DNA of 64,000 bases from Prochilodus magdalenae (lineage: Eukaryota > Chordata > Actinopteri > Characiformes > Prochilodontidae). A program made the translations under genes and the position numbers. Location: NCBI GenBank assembly GCA_024036415.1, contig JAMWET010000939.1, positions 47,501 to 111,500 of the forward strand. Direction: 5' to 3'. Below the pieces are notes generated by a model. It was given only the letters and a program-made list of their open reading frames with translations. It searched no databases and had not been told where the DNA came from. Of the stretch, positions 11,236 to 24,123 are shown one piece after another. Positions within the stretch are counted from its first letter, which is position 1. Every line of letters starts with the position of its first letter.

Positions 11236-12560
11236 GTTCTCTAATGACCTTCTGAAGCCCTGACCAATGGGAAAGCTCACTATGCAAAGCGTTATATATC
11301 TCATAATGATATTACCATATGAATATTAATTAGATATTCATTATCATATTAGGACTGTTCCTCAAACGGTACACGGGTAAAAGTAGTTTTATCTAGTACA
11401 GGTTCTAGTACAGGTGCCGAAAGGGTAAAGGAGGCTCTTCATGCCAGCTATAGGAGAAGACAGCCTAAGCTTGTCCCCGTCAGCTGTACGTCATTTACGT
11501 AATCCTGACCTTCTGACCTCGAATGATGATGTAATGATTTCCCAAACTTTTTTAACTTTTAGTGTCTAAAAATTATGACTAATTTTCTAGTAAATACCAA
11601 AATATCAACACCATCTTCCGAATAATGACCTTCTCTAAAATGGAAACAATTTTGACTTATTATAAAATAAGTGTTTTTGTTCTTGAAGCTGAATAGGAAT
11701 TTTGTAATTTGAGATAATATCACAAAATCTCAATAAAATAAGTCAGAATTTCAAAAACATTAGTAGTTATTCTGAAAATACATAATTATTTCAAATATTA
11801 AATCAATATTCCTGGAAAATAAGCCATTATTTAAAGATATTAGTCAAACTTTTAAGAAAATAAGTAATTATTTTTAAATTAGTAAGTCAATATTTAGAAA
11901 AAAAAGATCACTGTTTACATAGTAAATCAATATTTCGAGAGCATAAGTCATAATTTTGAGATATTAAGTAAGTAATTTAAAATAACTAGTGAATATGTTC
12001 AGCTAGTAAATTAGTACACTGCAGGAAATGATATACATTAAATATTATATCCAGTTCTTATTTCTTATTTATTTCATTTTTAACTTATTTCTAAATTTAT
12101 TTAACTTGTTTTAAGTGATTTTAGTTGATTTATCTCACTGATTTGGCGAATAACTGGGCTTGTTTGAAACATGTTTCTTATTATAAGGAATTTTTAATTT
12201 TAGAACCAACAAGTAGAATCTTTAAATCTGAATTTTAGATCAGATTTCTTGCCAAGTTATAATTTTTTGAAGTGTTTCAAGAAATGTTGTCCTTATTTTT
12301 ACAAATTAAGTCAATAATTTGAGAAATTCGAAATATATTTTTAATTTATCATTATTACAAACCTTTTTTCATCTTTTAGATCTTGTTTCTTGCCAAGCTA
12401 TATTATTTTAAAGTGTATTTCAAGAAATGTAGTCCTTATTTTTACATAGTCAATAATTAGAGAAATTCAAAACATAGATTTTTAATTTATTATCATTATT
12501 ATTGACTTATAAAATTCATTTTCTAAGTCAATGTTTCATTAATATGTGAAACTTAGTCAG
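11236..12560. repeat. AT-rich dispersed or degenerate repeat region
   Basis: Words such as AAATAAGTCAATATTT and TTAACTTGTTTTAAGT recur irregularly. Related words appear at 59300-60440 and 61470-61760, so this is probably an old dispersed AT-rich family. No coding potential is seen. Confidence 0.5.
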
Positions 12561-13190
12561 ACCTTCTTAACCTGGGCTAAAATCAGTCCACTTATAAAAC
12601 TACCTTGGCGTCTGAACGCCCTGCTCTCTGGTCAGTGGAATGTGGGCCTGGTGAAAGCTTCTGCCGGGCGTCTCCAGCCGTGAAGGCCCGGGGCTAGTAA
12701 ACCTCACTGCTCGTATGAGGATCAGAGCTCTGGTCTCCGGATGTGTAGGTGTTCCTTTCAAGCCTTTGTTGGTCCACTGTTATGGTAAAGCCATGGGCTC
12801 TGATACGGCCATGCATAGGCAAACGCCCCCGGGCCTAAAGGGGCAGGGCTAGCAGGCCTGGCCTTTAAAGATCTCCAACAGGAAACGGCCATCCGTCATC
12901 TGCAGACCCAAACAGCTGTTAGGAGCCCACTTCAAGGCCGGACATGAAAGGAGTGTTCCCCAGTTGTTACAGCCCTCCCTCCGCTCTCTCTGCTCTCTTT
13001 CTCTGTCTTTTTCTCTTTCTCCTCCCTCTCCACCTCTGGGGCCCTTTAAAACTCCTTCTTTTCCGCCCACACCTTTCTGCACCCCCCCACAGTAGCGTGG
13101 TGGTCTGGAGAGGTGGGTATATGGTGCTTTGTAAGGGGTTCTCAGTTTAGTCTTTAATGAAAGGACTGACATGTAGCTATTTCACACAGC
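12561..13190. other. Unique interval with candidate regulatory content
   Basis: Non-repetitive, GC-balanced sequence with a palindromic E-box context AACAGCTGTTA near 12911-12921, followed by a short CT-rich part at 12965-13035. No gene is recognised. Confidence 0.3.
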
Positions 13191-13199
13191 TGAGTTTAC

Positions 13200-14668
13200 T
13201 TACGTATTAAAAAGAGTACTAGATATTAAAATGTACCAGATATTACACAATATACTAGATATTAAAACAACATACTAGATATTAAAACAATGTACTAGAT
13301 ATTAAAACAATGTAATAGATATTAAAACAATGTACTACATAGTAAAGTGTACCAGATATTAAAACAATGTACTATATATTAAAACAGTGTACTAGATATT
13401 AAAATGTACTAGATAAAAGTGTACTAGATATTAAATCAATGTACTAGATATTAAAGTGTACCAGATATTACACAATATACTAGATATTAAAACAATGTAC
13501 TAGATATTAAAGTGTACTAGATATTAAAACAATGTACTAGATATTAAAACAATGTACTAGATATTAAAACAATGTACTAGATATTAAAGTGTACCAGATA
13601 TTAAAACAATGTACTATATATTAAAACAGTGTACTAGATATTAAAATGTACTAGATAAAGGTTTACTAGATATTAAAACAATGTACTAGATATTAAAATG
13701 TACTAGATATTACACAATATACTAGATATTAAAACAATGTACTAGATATTAAAGTGTACTAGATATTAAAATGTACTAGATATTACACAATATACTAGAT
13801 ATTAAAACAGTGTACTAGATATTAAAGTGTACCAGATATTAAAACAATGTACTAGATATTAAAATTTACTAGATAAAAGTGTACTAGATATTACACAATG
13901 TACTAGATATTAAAGTGTACTAGATATTAAAACAATGTACTAGATATTAAAGTGTGCTAGATATTAAAATGTACTAGATATTACACAATATACTAGATAT
14001 TAAAACAATGTACTAGATATTAAAATGTACTAGATATTACACAATATACTAGATATTAAAGTGTACTAGATATTAAAATGTACTAGATATTAAAATGTAC
14101 TAGATATTACACAATGTACTAGATATTAAAATGTACCAGATATTACACAATATACTAGATATTAAAACAACATACTAGATATTAAAACAATGTACTAGAT
14201 ATTAAAACAATGTAATAGATATTAAAACAATGTACTACATAGTAAAGTGTACCAGATATTAAAACAATGTACTATATATTAAAACAGTGTACTAGATATT
14301 AAAATGTACTAGATAAAAGTGTACTAGATATTAAATCAATGTACTAGATATTAAAGTGTACCAGATATTACACAATATACTAGATATTAAAACAATGTAC
14401 TAGATATTAAAGTGTACTAGATATTAAAACAATGTACTATATATTAAAACAATGTACTAGATATTAAAACAATGTACTAGATATTAAAGTGTACCAGATA
14501 TTAAAACAATGTACTATATATTAAAACAGTGTACTAGATATTGAAATGTACTAGATAAAAGTTTACTAGATATTAAAACAATGTACTAGATATTAAAATG
14601 TACTAGATATTACACAATATACTAGATATTAAAACAATGTACTAGATATTAAAGTGTACTAGATATCT
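13200..14668 (+). repeat. AT-rich TACTAGATATTAAA array with an internal 900-bp duplication
   Basis: Monomers of about 16-20 bp (GTACTAGATATTAAAACAAT and a shorter AGTG form) alternate. The segment 13221-13766 returns at 14121-14666 with only three substitutions visible by eye. Confidence 0.95.
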
Positions 14669-14684
14669 ACTAGACTAGATGAAA

Positions 14685-15015
14685 GCTGACGTTAGAGCTC
14701 CAGGCCGGATCCGCCGTGAGAGGCTGAGGAATGAAGTCATAACAGTGAGTGTCTGCGGTGCAATAACGAGGCTGACAGGTGGGCCTCACCTGTCAGGATG
14801 TGAGGAGTGAGACAACATGCTGGCTCGGAGGAGCGGAGCGGAGCGACCGGCGCTCTTAACCCTGAGAAACAGGTGAGACTGAACGCTGCTGATGTGTTAA
14901 GGGTTTACACAGGAGTTAAAGAGCTGCTGCAGGCGACGAGTGACGCCTGACGTTAATAATGACAGACCAAACAGAGCGAGTGTTGACTGAAGGAGAGTTC
15001 GAGCGGTTTCTGTAA
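14685..15015. promoter_or_regulatory. Candidate regulatory element with a perfect E-box palindrome
   Basis: CTGACAGGTG (14772-14781) and CACCTGTCAG (14787-14796) form 10-bp inverted arms around a 5-bp spacer. Each arm joins a TGACAG (MEIS/TGIF-type) and a CAGGTG (Snail/ZEB-type E-box) word. The surroundings are non-repetitive. Confidence 0.4.
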
Positions 15016-15021
15016 TCCACT

Positions 15022-16738
15022 CCTCTGTTTCTCTCTCTCTCTCTCTCTCTCTACCTCTCTCTATCACTCCTCTCTCTTCCTCTCTCTCTACCTCACTCTA
15101 CCTCTTTCTCTTTACCTCACTCTACCACTCTCTCTCTACCTCACTCTATCACTCCTCTCTCTTCCTCTCTCTCTACCTCGCTCTACCTCTTTCTCTTTAC
15201 CTCACTCTACCACTCTCTCTCTACCTCACTCTACCACTCTCTCTCTACCTGGCTCTACCACTCTCTACCTCACTCTACCACTCTCTCTCTACCTCACTCT
15301 ACCACTCTCTCTCTACCTGGCTCTACCATTCTCTCTCTACCTCACTCTACCACTCTCTCTCTACCTCACTCTACCACTCTCTCTCTACCTGGCTCTACCA
15401 CTCTCTCTCTACCTCACTCTACCACTCTCTCTCTACCTCACCCTATCACTCCTCTCTCTCTCTACCTCGCTCTACCTCTCTCTCTTTACCTCACTCTACC
15501 ACTCTCTCTCTCTCTACCTCACTCTACCTCTCTCTCTCTACCTCGCTCTACCACTCTCTCTCTACCTCACTCGTCCTTTCTCTCTCTCTCTTTCCCAGCC
15601 TCTACAATTATCTCTCTACCTCGCTCTACCTCTCTATCTCTCTTTACCTGGCTCTACCACTCTGTCTCTCACTACCTCACTCTATCACTCCTCTCTCTCT
15701 CTCTACCTCAGTCTACCTCCCTCTCTCTTTACCTGCCTCTACCACTCTGTCTCTCTCTTTACCTGGCTCTACCACTCTATCAACCTCACTCGTCCTTTCT
15801 CTCTCTCTCTTTACCTGCCTCTACAATTCTCTCTCTACCTCGCTCTACCTCTCTCTCTTTACCTGTCTCAACCACTCTGTCTCTCTTTACCTCACTCTAC
15901 CACTCTCTCTCTCTCTACCTCTCTCTCTACCTCGCTCTACCTCTCTTTCTCTTTACCTGCCGCTACCACTCTCTCTCTCCTTACCTCGCTCTACCACTCT
16001 CTTTCTCTACCTCACTCTACCTCTCTCTCTCTACCTTACTCTACCACTCTCTCTCTCTTTACCTGGCTCTACCACTCTGTCTCTCTTTACCTGGCTCTAC
16101 CACTCTGTCTCTCTCTACCTGGCTCTACCACTCTCTCTCTACCTCACTCGTCCTTTCTCTCTCTCTCTCTCTTTACCTGCCTCTACAATTCTCTCTCTAC
16201 CTCGCTCTACCTCTCTCTCTTTACCTGTCTCTACCACTCTGTCTCTCTTTACCTCACTCTACCTCTCTCTCTCTACCTGGCTCTACCACTCTCTCTCTCT
16301 TTACCTGGCTCTACCACTCTCTCTTTACCTGTCTCTACCACTCTGTCTCTCTTTACCTCACTCTACCTCTCTCTCTCTACCTGGCTCTACCACTCTCTCT
16401 CTCTTTACCTGGCTCTACCACTCTCTCTTTACCTGGCTCTACCACTCTCTCTTTACCTGGCTCTACCACTCTCTCTCTACCTCACTCTACCAATCTCTCT
16501 TTCTTTACCCCACTCTACCACTGCCTCTCTACCTTACTCTACCACTCTCTCTCTCTCTTTACCTTACTCTACCACTCTCTCTCTCTTTACCTGGCTCTAC
16601 CACTCTGTCTCTCTTTACCTGGCTCTACCTCTCTCTTTCTCTACCTCACTCTACCTCTCTCTCTCTCTCTATACCGTACTGTACCACTCTCTCACTTTAC
16701 CTCCCTCTGCCACTCTTTCTCTACCTCACTCTACCTTT
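15022..16738 (+). repeat. Pyrimidine-rich CTCTACCTCACTCTACCACT array
   Basis: About 1.7 kb of CT repeats contains recurring TACCTCACTCTACCACTCTC and TTTACCTGGCTCTACCACTC words. It is almost purely C/T with periodic A. Confidence 0.95.
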
Positions 16739-16739
16739 G

Positions 16740-17403
16740 GGGTATTGAACCTAGCCCCTTCTTGATAAATAATTCATAGGAGATGCTGAAGTAGATCCTC
16801 AATAGCCCCCCCTCCTTAAGCAACCCCTGACTTTTTGACTCTGCTCATCTGCCAATCATGACAATTTATCTCACATAAAAAGTTGGAGCTTATTAATTAG
16901 CTTGGAGAGACTGGTGTAGTAATGTCCGTGACACATCACGCGCCTTTGATCATCTGTCATCACGTCCGAGGGAGCGTTAGGGCGTGCGTGTTTGTGTTGG
17001 ATTTAAGATGACAGGATGTTGACAAGCCCAATAACCCTCATCTGTTTTTGACAGACACCTGAGAGTCGTAAAACAAAACCTGACGCCTGCATCCTCGCCC
17101 GTGTCCCGAGGCTTCAGTTGCCCCGCCCACTCGCCATTAGAGGGTGAATATTCTGCTCCGCCGCCCAGTTATGCTCCACAAAGACTCCTGAGCTCACAGC
17201 AGCCCGCGGCTCCTCCTCTGCTCGGGTCAAAGGTTCAAGCGCTCCGTCTTATTGTCATTTTTATTACAGTGAGCCGGGCTAGCATCGCCTTTCATCTCCC
17301 TCCACAGGTGTGCTTTGTTTTTATACCTTCAGTGAGCTGGGGTCACACACTTTTACCCCAGACCAAATATGGAGTCCTGGTCCCGTGACCAGTTCAGTTC
17401 CAT
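16740..17403. promoter_or_regulatory. Candidate regulatory island
   Basis: Non-repetitive sequence contains TTATTAATTAGC (about 16889) and CCTTTGATC (16943-16951, TCF/LEF-type). The open frame at 17101-17388 has no recognisable domain and is not called as a gene. Confidence 0.35.
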
Positions 17404-19590
17404 TAATCTATCCAGGATTAAATGTAGGTACTGTGGTATAGACTGAGTCTGTTCTACAGTTTCTCATTAGGTGGAGTGTATAACTCTAAGATCTAAATGT
17501 AAGTACTGTGGTATAGACTGAGCCTGTTCTACAGTTTCTCATTAGGTGGAGTGTATAACACTAAGCGCTAAATGTAGGTACTGTGGTATAGACTGAGCCT
17601 GTTCTACAGTTTCTCATTAGGTCGAGTGTATAACTCTAAGCTTAAATGTAGGTACTGTGGTATAGACTGAGTCTGTTCTACAGTTTCTCATTAGGTCGAG
17701 TGTATAACTCTAAGCTCTGAATGTAGGTACTGTGGTATAGACTGAGTCTGTTCTACAGTTTCTCATTAGGTCGAGTGTATAACTCTAAGCTCTGAATGTA
17801 GGTACTGTGGTATAGACTGAGTCTGTTCTACAGTTTCTCATTAGGTCGAGTGTATAACTCTAAGCTCTGAATGTAGGTACTGTGGTATAGACTGAGTCTG
17901 TTCTACAGTTTCTCATTAGGTCGAGTGTATAACTCTAAGCTCTAAATGTAGGTACTGTGGTATAGACTGAGTCTGTTCTACAGTTTCTCATTAGGTCGAG
18001 TGTATAACTCTAAGCTCTGAATGTAGGTACTGTGGTATAGACTGAGTCTGTTCTACAGTTTCTCATTAGGTGGAGTGTATAACTCTAAGCTCTAAATGTA
18101 GGTACTGTGGTATAGACTGAGTCTGTTCTACAGTTTCTCATTAGGTGGAGTGTATAACTCTAAGCTCTAAATGTAGGTACTGTGGTATAGACTGAGTCTG
18201 TTCTACAGTTTCTCGTTAGGTGGAGTGTATAACTCTAAGCTCTAAATGTAGGTACTGTGGTATAGACTGAGTCTGTTCTACAGTTCCTCATTAGGTGGAG
18301 TGTATAACTCTAAGCTCTAAATGTAGGTACTGTGGTATAGACTGAGTCTGTTCTACAGTGTCTCATTAGGTGGAGTGTATAACTGTAAGCTCTAAATGTA
18401 AGTACTGTGGTATAGACTGAGTCTGTTCTACAGTTCCTCATTAGGTGGAGTGTATAACTCTAAGCTCTAAATGTAGGTACTGTGGTATAGACTGAGTCTG
18501 TTCTACAGTTTCTCATTAGGTGGAGTGTATAACTCTAAGCTCTAAATGTAGGTACTGTGGTATAGACTGAATCTGTTCTATAGTTTCTCATTAGGTCAAG
18601 TGTATAACTCTAAGCTCTAAATGTAGGTACTGTGGTATAGACTGAGTCTGTTCTACAGTCCCTCATTAGGTGGAGTGTATAACTCTAAGCTCTAAATGTA
18701 GGTACTGTGGTATAGACTGAGTCTGTTCTACAGTTCCTCATTAGGTGGAGTGTATAACTCTAAGCTCTAAATGTAGGTACTGTGGTATAGACTGAGTCTG
18801 TTCTACAGTTTCTCATTAGGTTTATTGTTTTTATTTTTTAATTTATTGTATAACTCTAAGCTCTAAATGTAGGTACTGTGGTATAGACTGAGTCTGTTCT
18901 ACAGTTTCTCATTAGGTCGAGTGTATAACTCTAAGCTCTAAATGTAGGTACTGTGGTATAGACTGAGTCTGTTCTACAGTTTCTCATTAGGTCGAGTGTA
19001 TAACTCTAAGCTCTAAATGTAGGTACTGTGGTATAGACTGAGTCTGTTCTACAGTTTCTCATTAGGTGGAGTGTATAACTCTAAGCTCTAAATGTAGGTA
19101 CTGTGGTATAGACTGAGTCTGTTCTACAGTTCCTCATTAGGTGGAGTGTATAACTCTAAGCTCTAAATGTAGGTACTGTGGTATAGACTGAGTCTGTTCT
19201 ACAGTGTCTCATTAGGTGGAGTGTATAACTGTAAGCTCTAAATGTAGGTACTGTGGTATAGACTGAGTCTGTTCTACAGTGTCTCATTAGGTGGAGTGTA
19301 TAACTCTAAGCTCTAAATGTAGGTACTGTGGTATAGACTAAGTCTGTTCTACAGTTTCTCTTTAGGTCGAGTGTATAACTCTAAGCTCTAAATGTAGGTA
19401 CTGTGGTATAGACTGAGTCTGTTCTACAGTTTCTCATTAGGTGGAGTGTATAACTCTAAGCTCTAAATGTAGGTACTGTGGTATAGACTGAGTCTGTTCT
19501 ACAGTTTCTCATTAGGTGGAGTGTATAACTCTAAGCTCTAAATGTAGGTACTGTGGTATAGACTGAGTCTGTTCTACAGTTTCTCATTAG
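17404..19590 (+). repeat. 75-bp minisatellite, about 29 copies
   Basis: AAATGTAGGTACTGTGGTAT recurs about every 75 bp with very low divergence. One unit near 18822-18850 is interrupted by a T-rich segment (TTTATTGTTTTTATTTTTTA). Confidence 0.97.
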
Positions 19591-19980
19591 ACACACTCAG
19601 ATTGGTCTTGTATCTAGAACGCCAGATACTGCCTTAATAAACAAACGCAGGACAGGCAGATATGGTTTTGACAGGAAGTGAGGACTTTGTCACAGGAAAC
19701 AGACGTCAGCCTGAAAGGAAGAGGACCCTCAGGGATTCTGACTCCATATTTAAGAAGGAAGCTTCTGGACGTCTTTGTAAAATCATTAGGACACTTGCGG
19801 TCGTGTTCTTCTAAATAACTTCATGCCCCATACGTCAAACCTGACATCGTCCTTTGTGCTCTGTGGTGTGAGAACAGCCCTGTGGATTCACAACAGACAT
19901 TGTTCCAAAGCAGTCTCTCCAGAAATGCTGGCACGCCTCTTAGTGAGCATCACTGAGAAACAGGGTGTCAGGTACAACTC
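19591..19980. other. Non-coding interval, nothing recognised
   Basis: Unique sequence between two arrays, with no coding or RNA feature. Confidence 0.5.
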
Positions 19981-20500
19981 TCAAAGAACACGCAGAAGAA
20001 CCAGTGAGAGGAACCAAGACCAAAAAGGAGTAGCTCCCAAAGACCACGAGGAAGAACCACTGAGAAAACCCAGGACCAAAAAGGAGTAGCTTTCACAGAA
20101 CATGAGGAAGAACCACTGAGAGGAACCAAGACTGCAAAGGAGTAGTTCTAAAAGAACATGAGAAAGAACCACTGAGGGGAACCAGGACCAAAGAGGAGTA
20201 ATTCTAAAAGAACATGAGGAAGAACCACTGAGGGGAACCAAGATGAAAAAAGAGTAGGCCTTAAAGAGCACGAGGAAGAACCACTGAGAGGAACCACAAC
20301 CAAAAGAGAGAAACTCCCGAAGAACGTAAAAAAGAACCAAGCCACAATAAGGGACTCCCTACAAGCTTGCGGAACCTTTGACGGGAACCAGGACTCCAAA
20401 GTGCACCGTGTTTGATAGGATGAGGAAGAATCCAAGAGAAGAGCGGGAGAACCCGAAAGCCAAACTTCCAAAAGCAAGAGGAAGAACCACTGAGAAGGAC
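19981..20500 (+). repeat. 56-bp minisatellite
   Basis: GAAGAACCACTGAG recurs at 20051, 20107, 20163, 20219 and 20275. Copies are decayed after about 20345. Long open frames on both strands result from the repeat. Confidence 0.85.
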
Positions 20501-20754
20501 CGAGACCTCCGTAAGCCATCCTCCTGTGGTGGACACCAGGTGCCCCAGTCAGGAGTCACGGAGGGAGAGTCCACATGGAAGCGTGACGGACTCACCGGGA
20601 TCAGACAGAGATCCCAGAGATACAGCCCTGAAATGAATACCGGTTCCTTCACCAGGCAGAGCTCTGTGGTGAACCAGGACCAGCGTTTTACACAGGCAGA
20701 AGGAACTGATCCCAGGTCTGTGCCTGCAGTGACGGCTCAGGCTCGTCTCATGAC
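20501..20754. other. Non-coding interval
   Basis: Mixed unique sequence that continues chance open frames from the array. No gene. Confidence 0.4.
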
Positions 20755-21010
20755 CTACGTGATTCATTTTTGACAGTTGTTGTTGTTCAGACCTGAGCCA
20801 GTATCCTCTTCCTCTGCTCGTGTGTGATCGGTGTCACTGTGTTAGCGCAGAGGCAAATCAGGGAGGCCTTTATCCGGCCCATCTCCAACATGTTGTATCA
20901 CAGCTGCAGAGATATCCATGCAAAGCGCATGCAAAGCCGGGCAGAGCGCGGATCAGCAGCAGGGACGTGCAGCGTTCAAAGGCAAAGTAAAGACAACATG
21001 GCTTCATCGG
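20755..21010. promoter_or_regulatory. Candidate regulatory element with paired octamer-like words
   Basis: ATGCAAAG occurs twice, 11 bp apart (20918-20925 and 20929-20936). TTTTTGACAGTTG (MEIS-type) lies near 20768. The sequence is non-repetitive. Confidence 0.35.
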
Positions 21011-21082
21011 GTTTCAGTTTACTGAAGCAGATAAGGAAAGCCACGTCTGACCTGCGGTGTTACCGGAGTCCACCGAGAGCCC

Positions 21083-21330
21083 GTTTCCACCAACATGGTG
21101 CCAGTGCCAGTGCCAGTGCCGGTGCCAAAACCTCGAACCGTGCCGAGCTTTTCCACCGCAAAGAAGAAAGTTAGTGGCTGAAAAAAAGAGCCATTCCAGC
21201 ACCACTAATGCTCCGGTCTGGAACCTGTGAAGGTCTGGGAACGCTGGGCTTCTCCACATAGTCCACCATTCTGGTTGCCGTAGCTCCGCTGCGGTTGTGT
21301 GTAAACTTTGGGGGTGCAAATATTAACGAG
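21083..21330. mobile_element. Fragment of a TTTCCACC-terminus DNA transposon
   Basis: TTTCCACCAACATGGTGCCA is shared with the left end of the element at 62541-62879. A second TTTTCCACCGC lies near 21149. GTGCCA is locally repeated. No transposase is seen. Confidence 0.45.
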
Positions 21331-21724
21331 TCTGTTCCGTATCTGTTGGACAGTCTCCTGCACTGCTTCAATACAACGCTGCTTAATGCTAACAACGCCA
21401 TGTCATTCATCAAAACAGGTTCTCATAACTTGCCATGCAGAACCGTATGTGTGGCAGGCGGGAGGTACTTAAACAAGTGTGTTGACAAGGAAACCAGCGG
21501 AAGTAATATATCAGGACACAAAAAACAGGCAGTCAAGCAGGGAAACCTCACACCCAGACTATGTATCATGACTAAGATCGCTTAGTTTGTACTTTAAGTA
21601 GATTAAGCTCACATATCCGGAGCAGGTTGCTCAAAAGTGCTACAAAAGCGCTTTCTTTCAGGCCTACGTCACAAAACTAGAAGTTCACTCGTCACGCTGA
21701 ATATTGGCACTACATCTCCTGGAG

Positions 21725-22290
21725 CTGGAAGCCAGTCTCTCAGTATGGCGTCGGGCCACCGTGTTTGCTATTCTGAACCATTTGCTATCATGGCCAGACT
21801 GCTAGTTTTTCGAGTTAACTCTGAGAGCATGTAGGGATGTTTCCTGATTGGGGTTTGTGGGGGTCCTTTGATAAAATCCAATCACCATGCAGTCTGAGCT
21901 TCAACTTCCTTCCGTACACGAGGTTCATGCAGATGGTGCGGTAGGGGGTGGAAGGTGGAGGGACAACCAGGGCTTCTGGATGTGTGATGGCACAGCCGTT
22001 CATATCTTGGATGCTACGGACCACGATTGCCTCCAACACCATGACAGGATATCGTTGGGCGTCTCCACCAAGGACTAAGAGGGGACTCGTCACTCTGAAG
22101 ATGGACCTCGCTGCCCCATGTCTGAGAATCACGTGTGTTCACATTGCAGTCTGGTAGCTGTACACTCTCACTGCAAGTCTTGTGGTGACCTGGTTGACGT
22201 GGTGTCTAAGATCAAGCCCCGTGTCTGTGTGTGCATGTATGTCCGGTACATGTGCAGCACCGACGCTATGGGAATGCCGTCTGCCGATGG
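21725..22290 (-). pseudogene. Tc1/mariner-like transposase relic, internally deleted
   Basis: This copy aligns along its length with 39790-40330. On the minus strand it retains the LGGDAQR region after the first catalytic Asp motif, then ITHPEA, then joins directly to a proline-rich segment and the C-terminal region. The parts that would hold the second and third catalytic residues are missing. Frameshifts scatter the frame. It is non-functional. Confidence 0.7.
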
Positions 22291-22659
22291 TGCAAAGTAA
22301 GATAATAGATTTAGTGACTGAAGAAACACCAACACGCTACTTACAGTACACTAACACATTACACTTACTGAGTTACTGTACACCATGGCTAACTGTTATT
22401 ATTGCTGTTAATATCGAACATAATCAGCTAATATCCTTCAGGAAACTGCAAACCGGAGCGCGCAGCCCGGCTGGCATGCTGACCCACACCGTGGCCTGTT
22501 AAGCGAGTCAGAGCTGCTGTTCTGCATGCACCCCACTGCAGCACCATCCAGTCAAACCCAGGAACGGTAAGTGCTATATAGGCTATATCTGCGCTTGTAG
22601 ATGCGCTAAATGATATAGTCCATCCACCATAACCGCCCGTGTCCATGTCTGCTTCCAGA

Positions 22660-22880
22660 GCTGGAATGTTAATAACCTTATTGCATTACCTCGGGCTGCT
22701 TTGCCTTCGAAGTCATTTAGCTAAACCTAATTATGCAATGAATTGGCTTCATTACTTAAAAATGAAGCCTGGCAGAGGCTGTTACGAGCCCGAGCTGAAA
22801 TAGCTTCGCGTCTGAGCGCCTTTGAAGCCGGGAATGCTTTACGGCCTAAGGCGAGGCTTGTTTATGGGACACTCTTTGGC
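22660..22880. promoter_or_regulatory. Candidate conserved non-coding element
   Basis: Non-repetitive sequence contains CCTAATTATGCAATGAATTG near 22726, homeodomain- and POU-like words, and balanced composition. Of the upstream islands this one looks most like an enhancer. Conservation is untested. Confidence 0.4.
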
Positions 22881-24123
22881 TGACTGTTTTTAGGAGGCAC
22901 TCAATCTGCACTGTTGTCCTCCGATGCTGTTGTAAAAGTAATGTTTTTGTATTCGAGTGGCGCCTAAACTGCTGGCAGCAAACCAGCACACAAATCCATA
23001 ACGATCATTACCGTGATGTCACGGCTCTGTCCTGCCCTGATCACTGGAATCTCTGCATCAGGCAGGCCGCATGATCCTCACTTCAAAATCGGCTGATAGG
23101 TGAGTTATGGTGGGTGTTAAAGTCTGAACTTTGAAGGAGAAGGAACTTTGAGAACTGTACTCGGATGTTCTTCACAGTGATGGTGGTGATGGGAACCAGG
23201 GTTCTGTATGCCTACACCACACATACTGTATATACACATCTAAACCACCAGTGAAGCTGCACGTGCCTGCTGAGTGTTCATGTAGTGTGTTGATGATGTT
23301 TATGCTAATATGTGTTGCCATGAATGCATTAAAGGAGCAGTGTTGTAGATTTACCTCATCACATTTCCTCACCAACTCTTCTCTTTACCAGTCTGGTCCA
23401 AAGGGGCCTCTAATAATATCTTCTTGTCATCTACTGGTTACTAGATGTTCTTGTGCTTGGCTGTTGAATCATTGGCTTCTCACCAAGAGCTTCAGCCACA
23501 CGACACTGGTGTTGTGACTGCTTGCTCTTTAAAATCGCCTCTCTACCTTCCCTTAAAACGATACTAAACCTGGATCAGGAGCACCTTCAACATGATCGAC
23601 GAGAGGTTCGAATACACCGTCGGGGCAGCAGAGCTGCTTCTTAATTCTCTCATGTTGGACTGATTCCACTTCTACATCACTACAGTGACTCACCATCGCC
23701 TCTTTAGGTAGAAAGTGGTATTACAAAACAGGACGGGCCAGGGCTAGCTAGTTAGCATGCTAACGTCAGCTGATATCTCTGCTACACCACACATAGACTT
23801 CTTCAACACACTGGCAAAGTTGTTATTTCTTGGGATTCTGTTGATCATTTTATGTAATTTTGGAAACCTTTTTACAAAAAAAATTACATATTGCTCCTTT
23901 AAAATCAAGATTGGTATTAGTATCGACTTAAGTTCAGTTTGTAGCTCAAATGACCCCAGTGGTTCATGAGGCAGGTAGTGTTTTTGCTGTATGACAGGTG
24001 GGAATAGTAGTTGTGATGGGGCTGGGGCAGGGTGTCTGAGGGGGGGAGATATTGTTGGCTATTATTAATATTTTGCTCCGCCCACCAGGGCACAGTGATG
24101 TAATCAAAACCTGAAAGTGAATA
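22881..24123. other. Non-coding interval, no feature recognised
   Basis: Mixed unique sequence. Open frames at 23251-23517 and 23757-23969 lack recognisable domains. Confidence 0.45.

Noticed and set aside
17101..17388. 95-codon frame as a possible exon
   Set aside because: No recognisable domain or convincing splice context. It lies in a unique island better explained as non-coding.
19823..20773. Several overlapping frames of 88-131 codons on both strands
   Set aside because: They overlie the 56-bp minisatellite and its decayed edge. No domain is seen and both strands are open.
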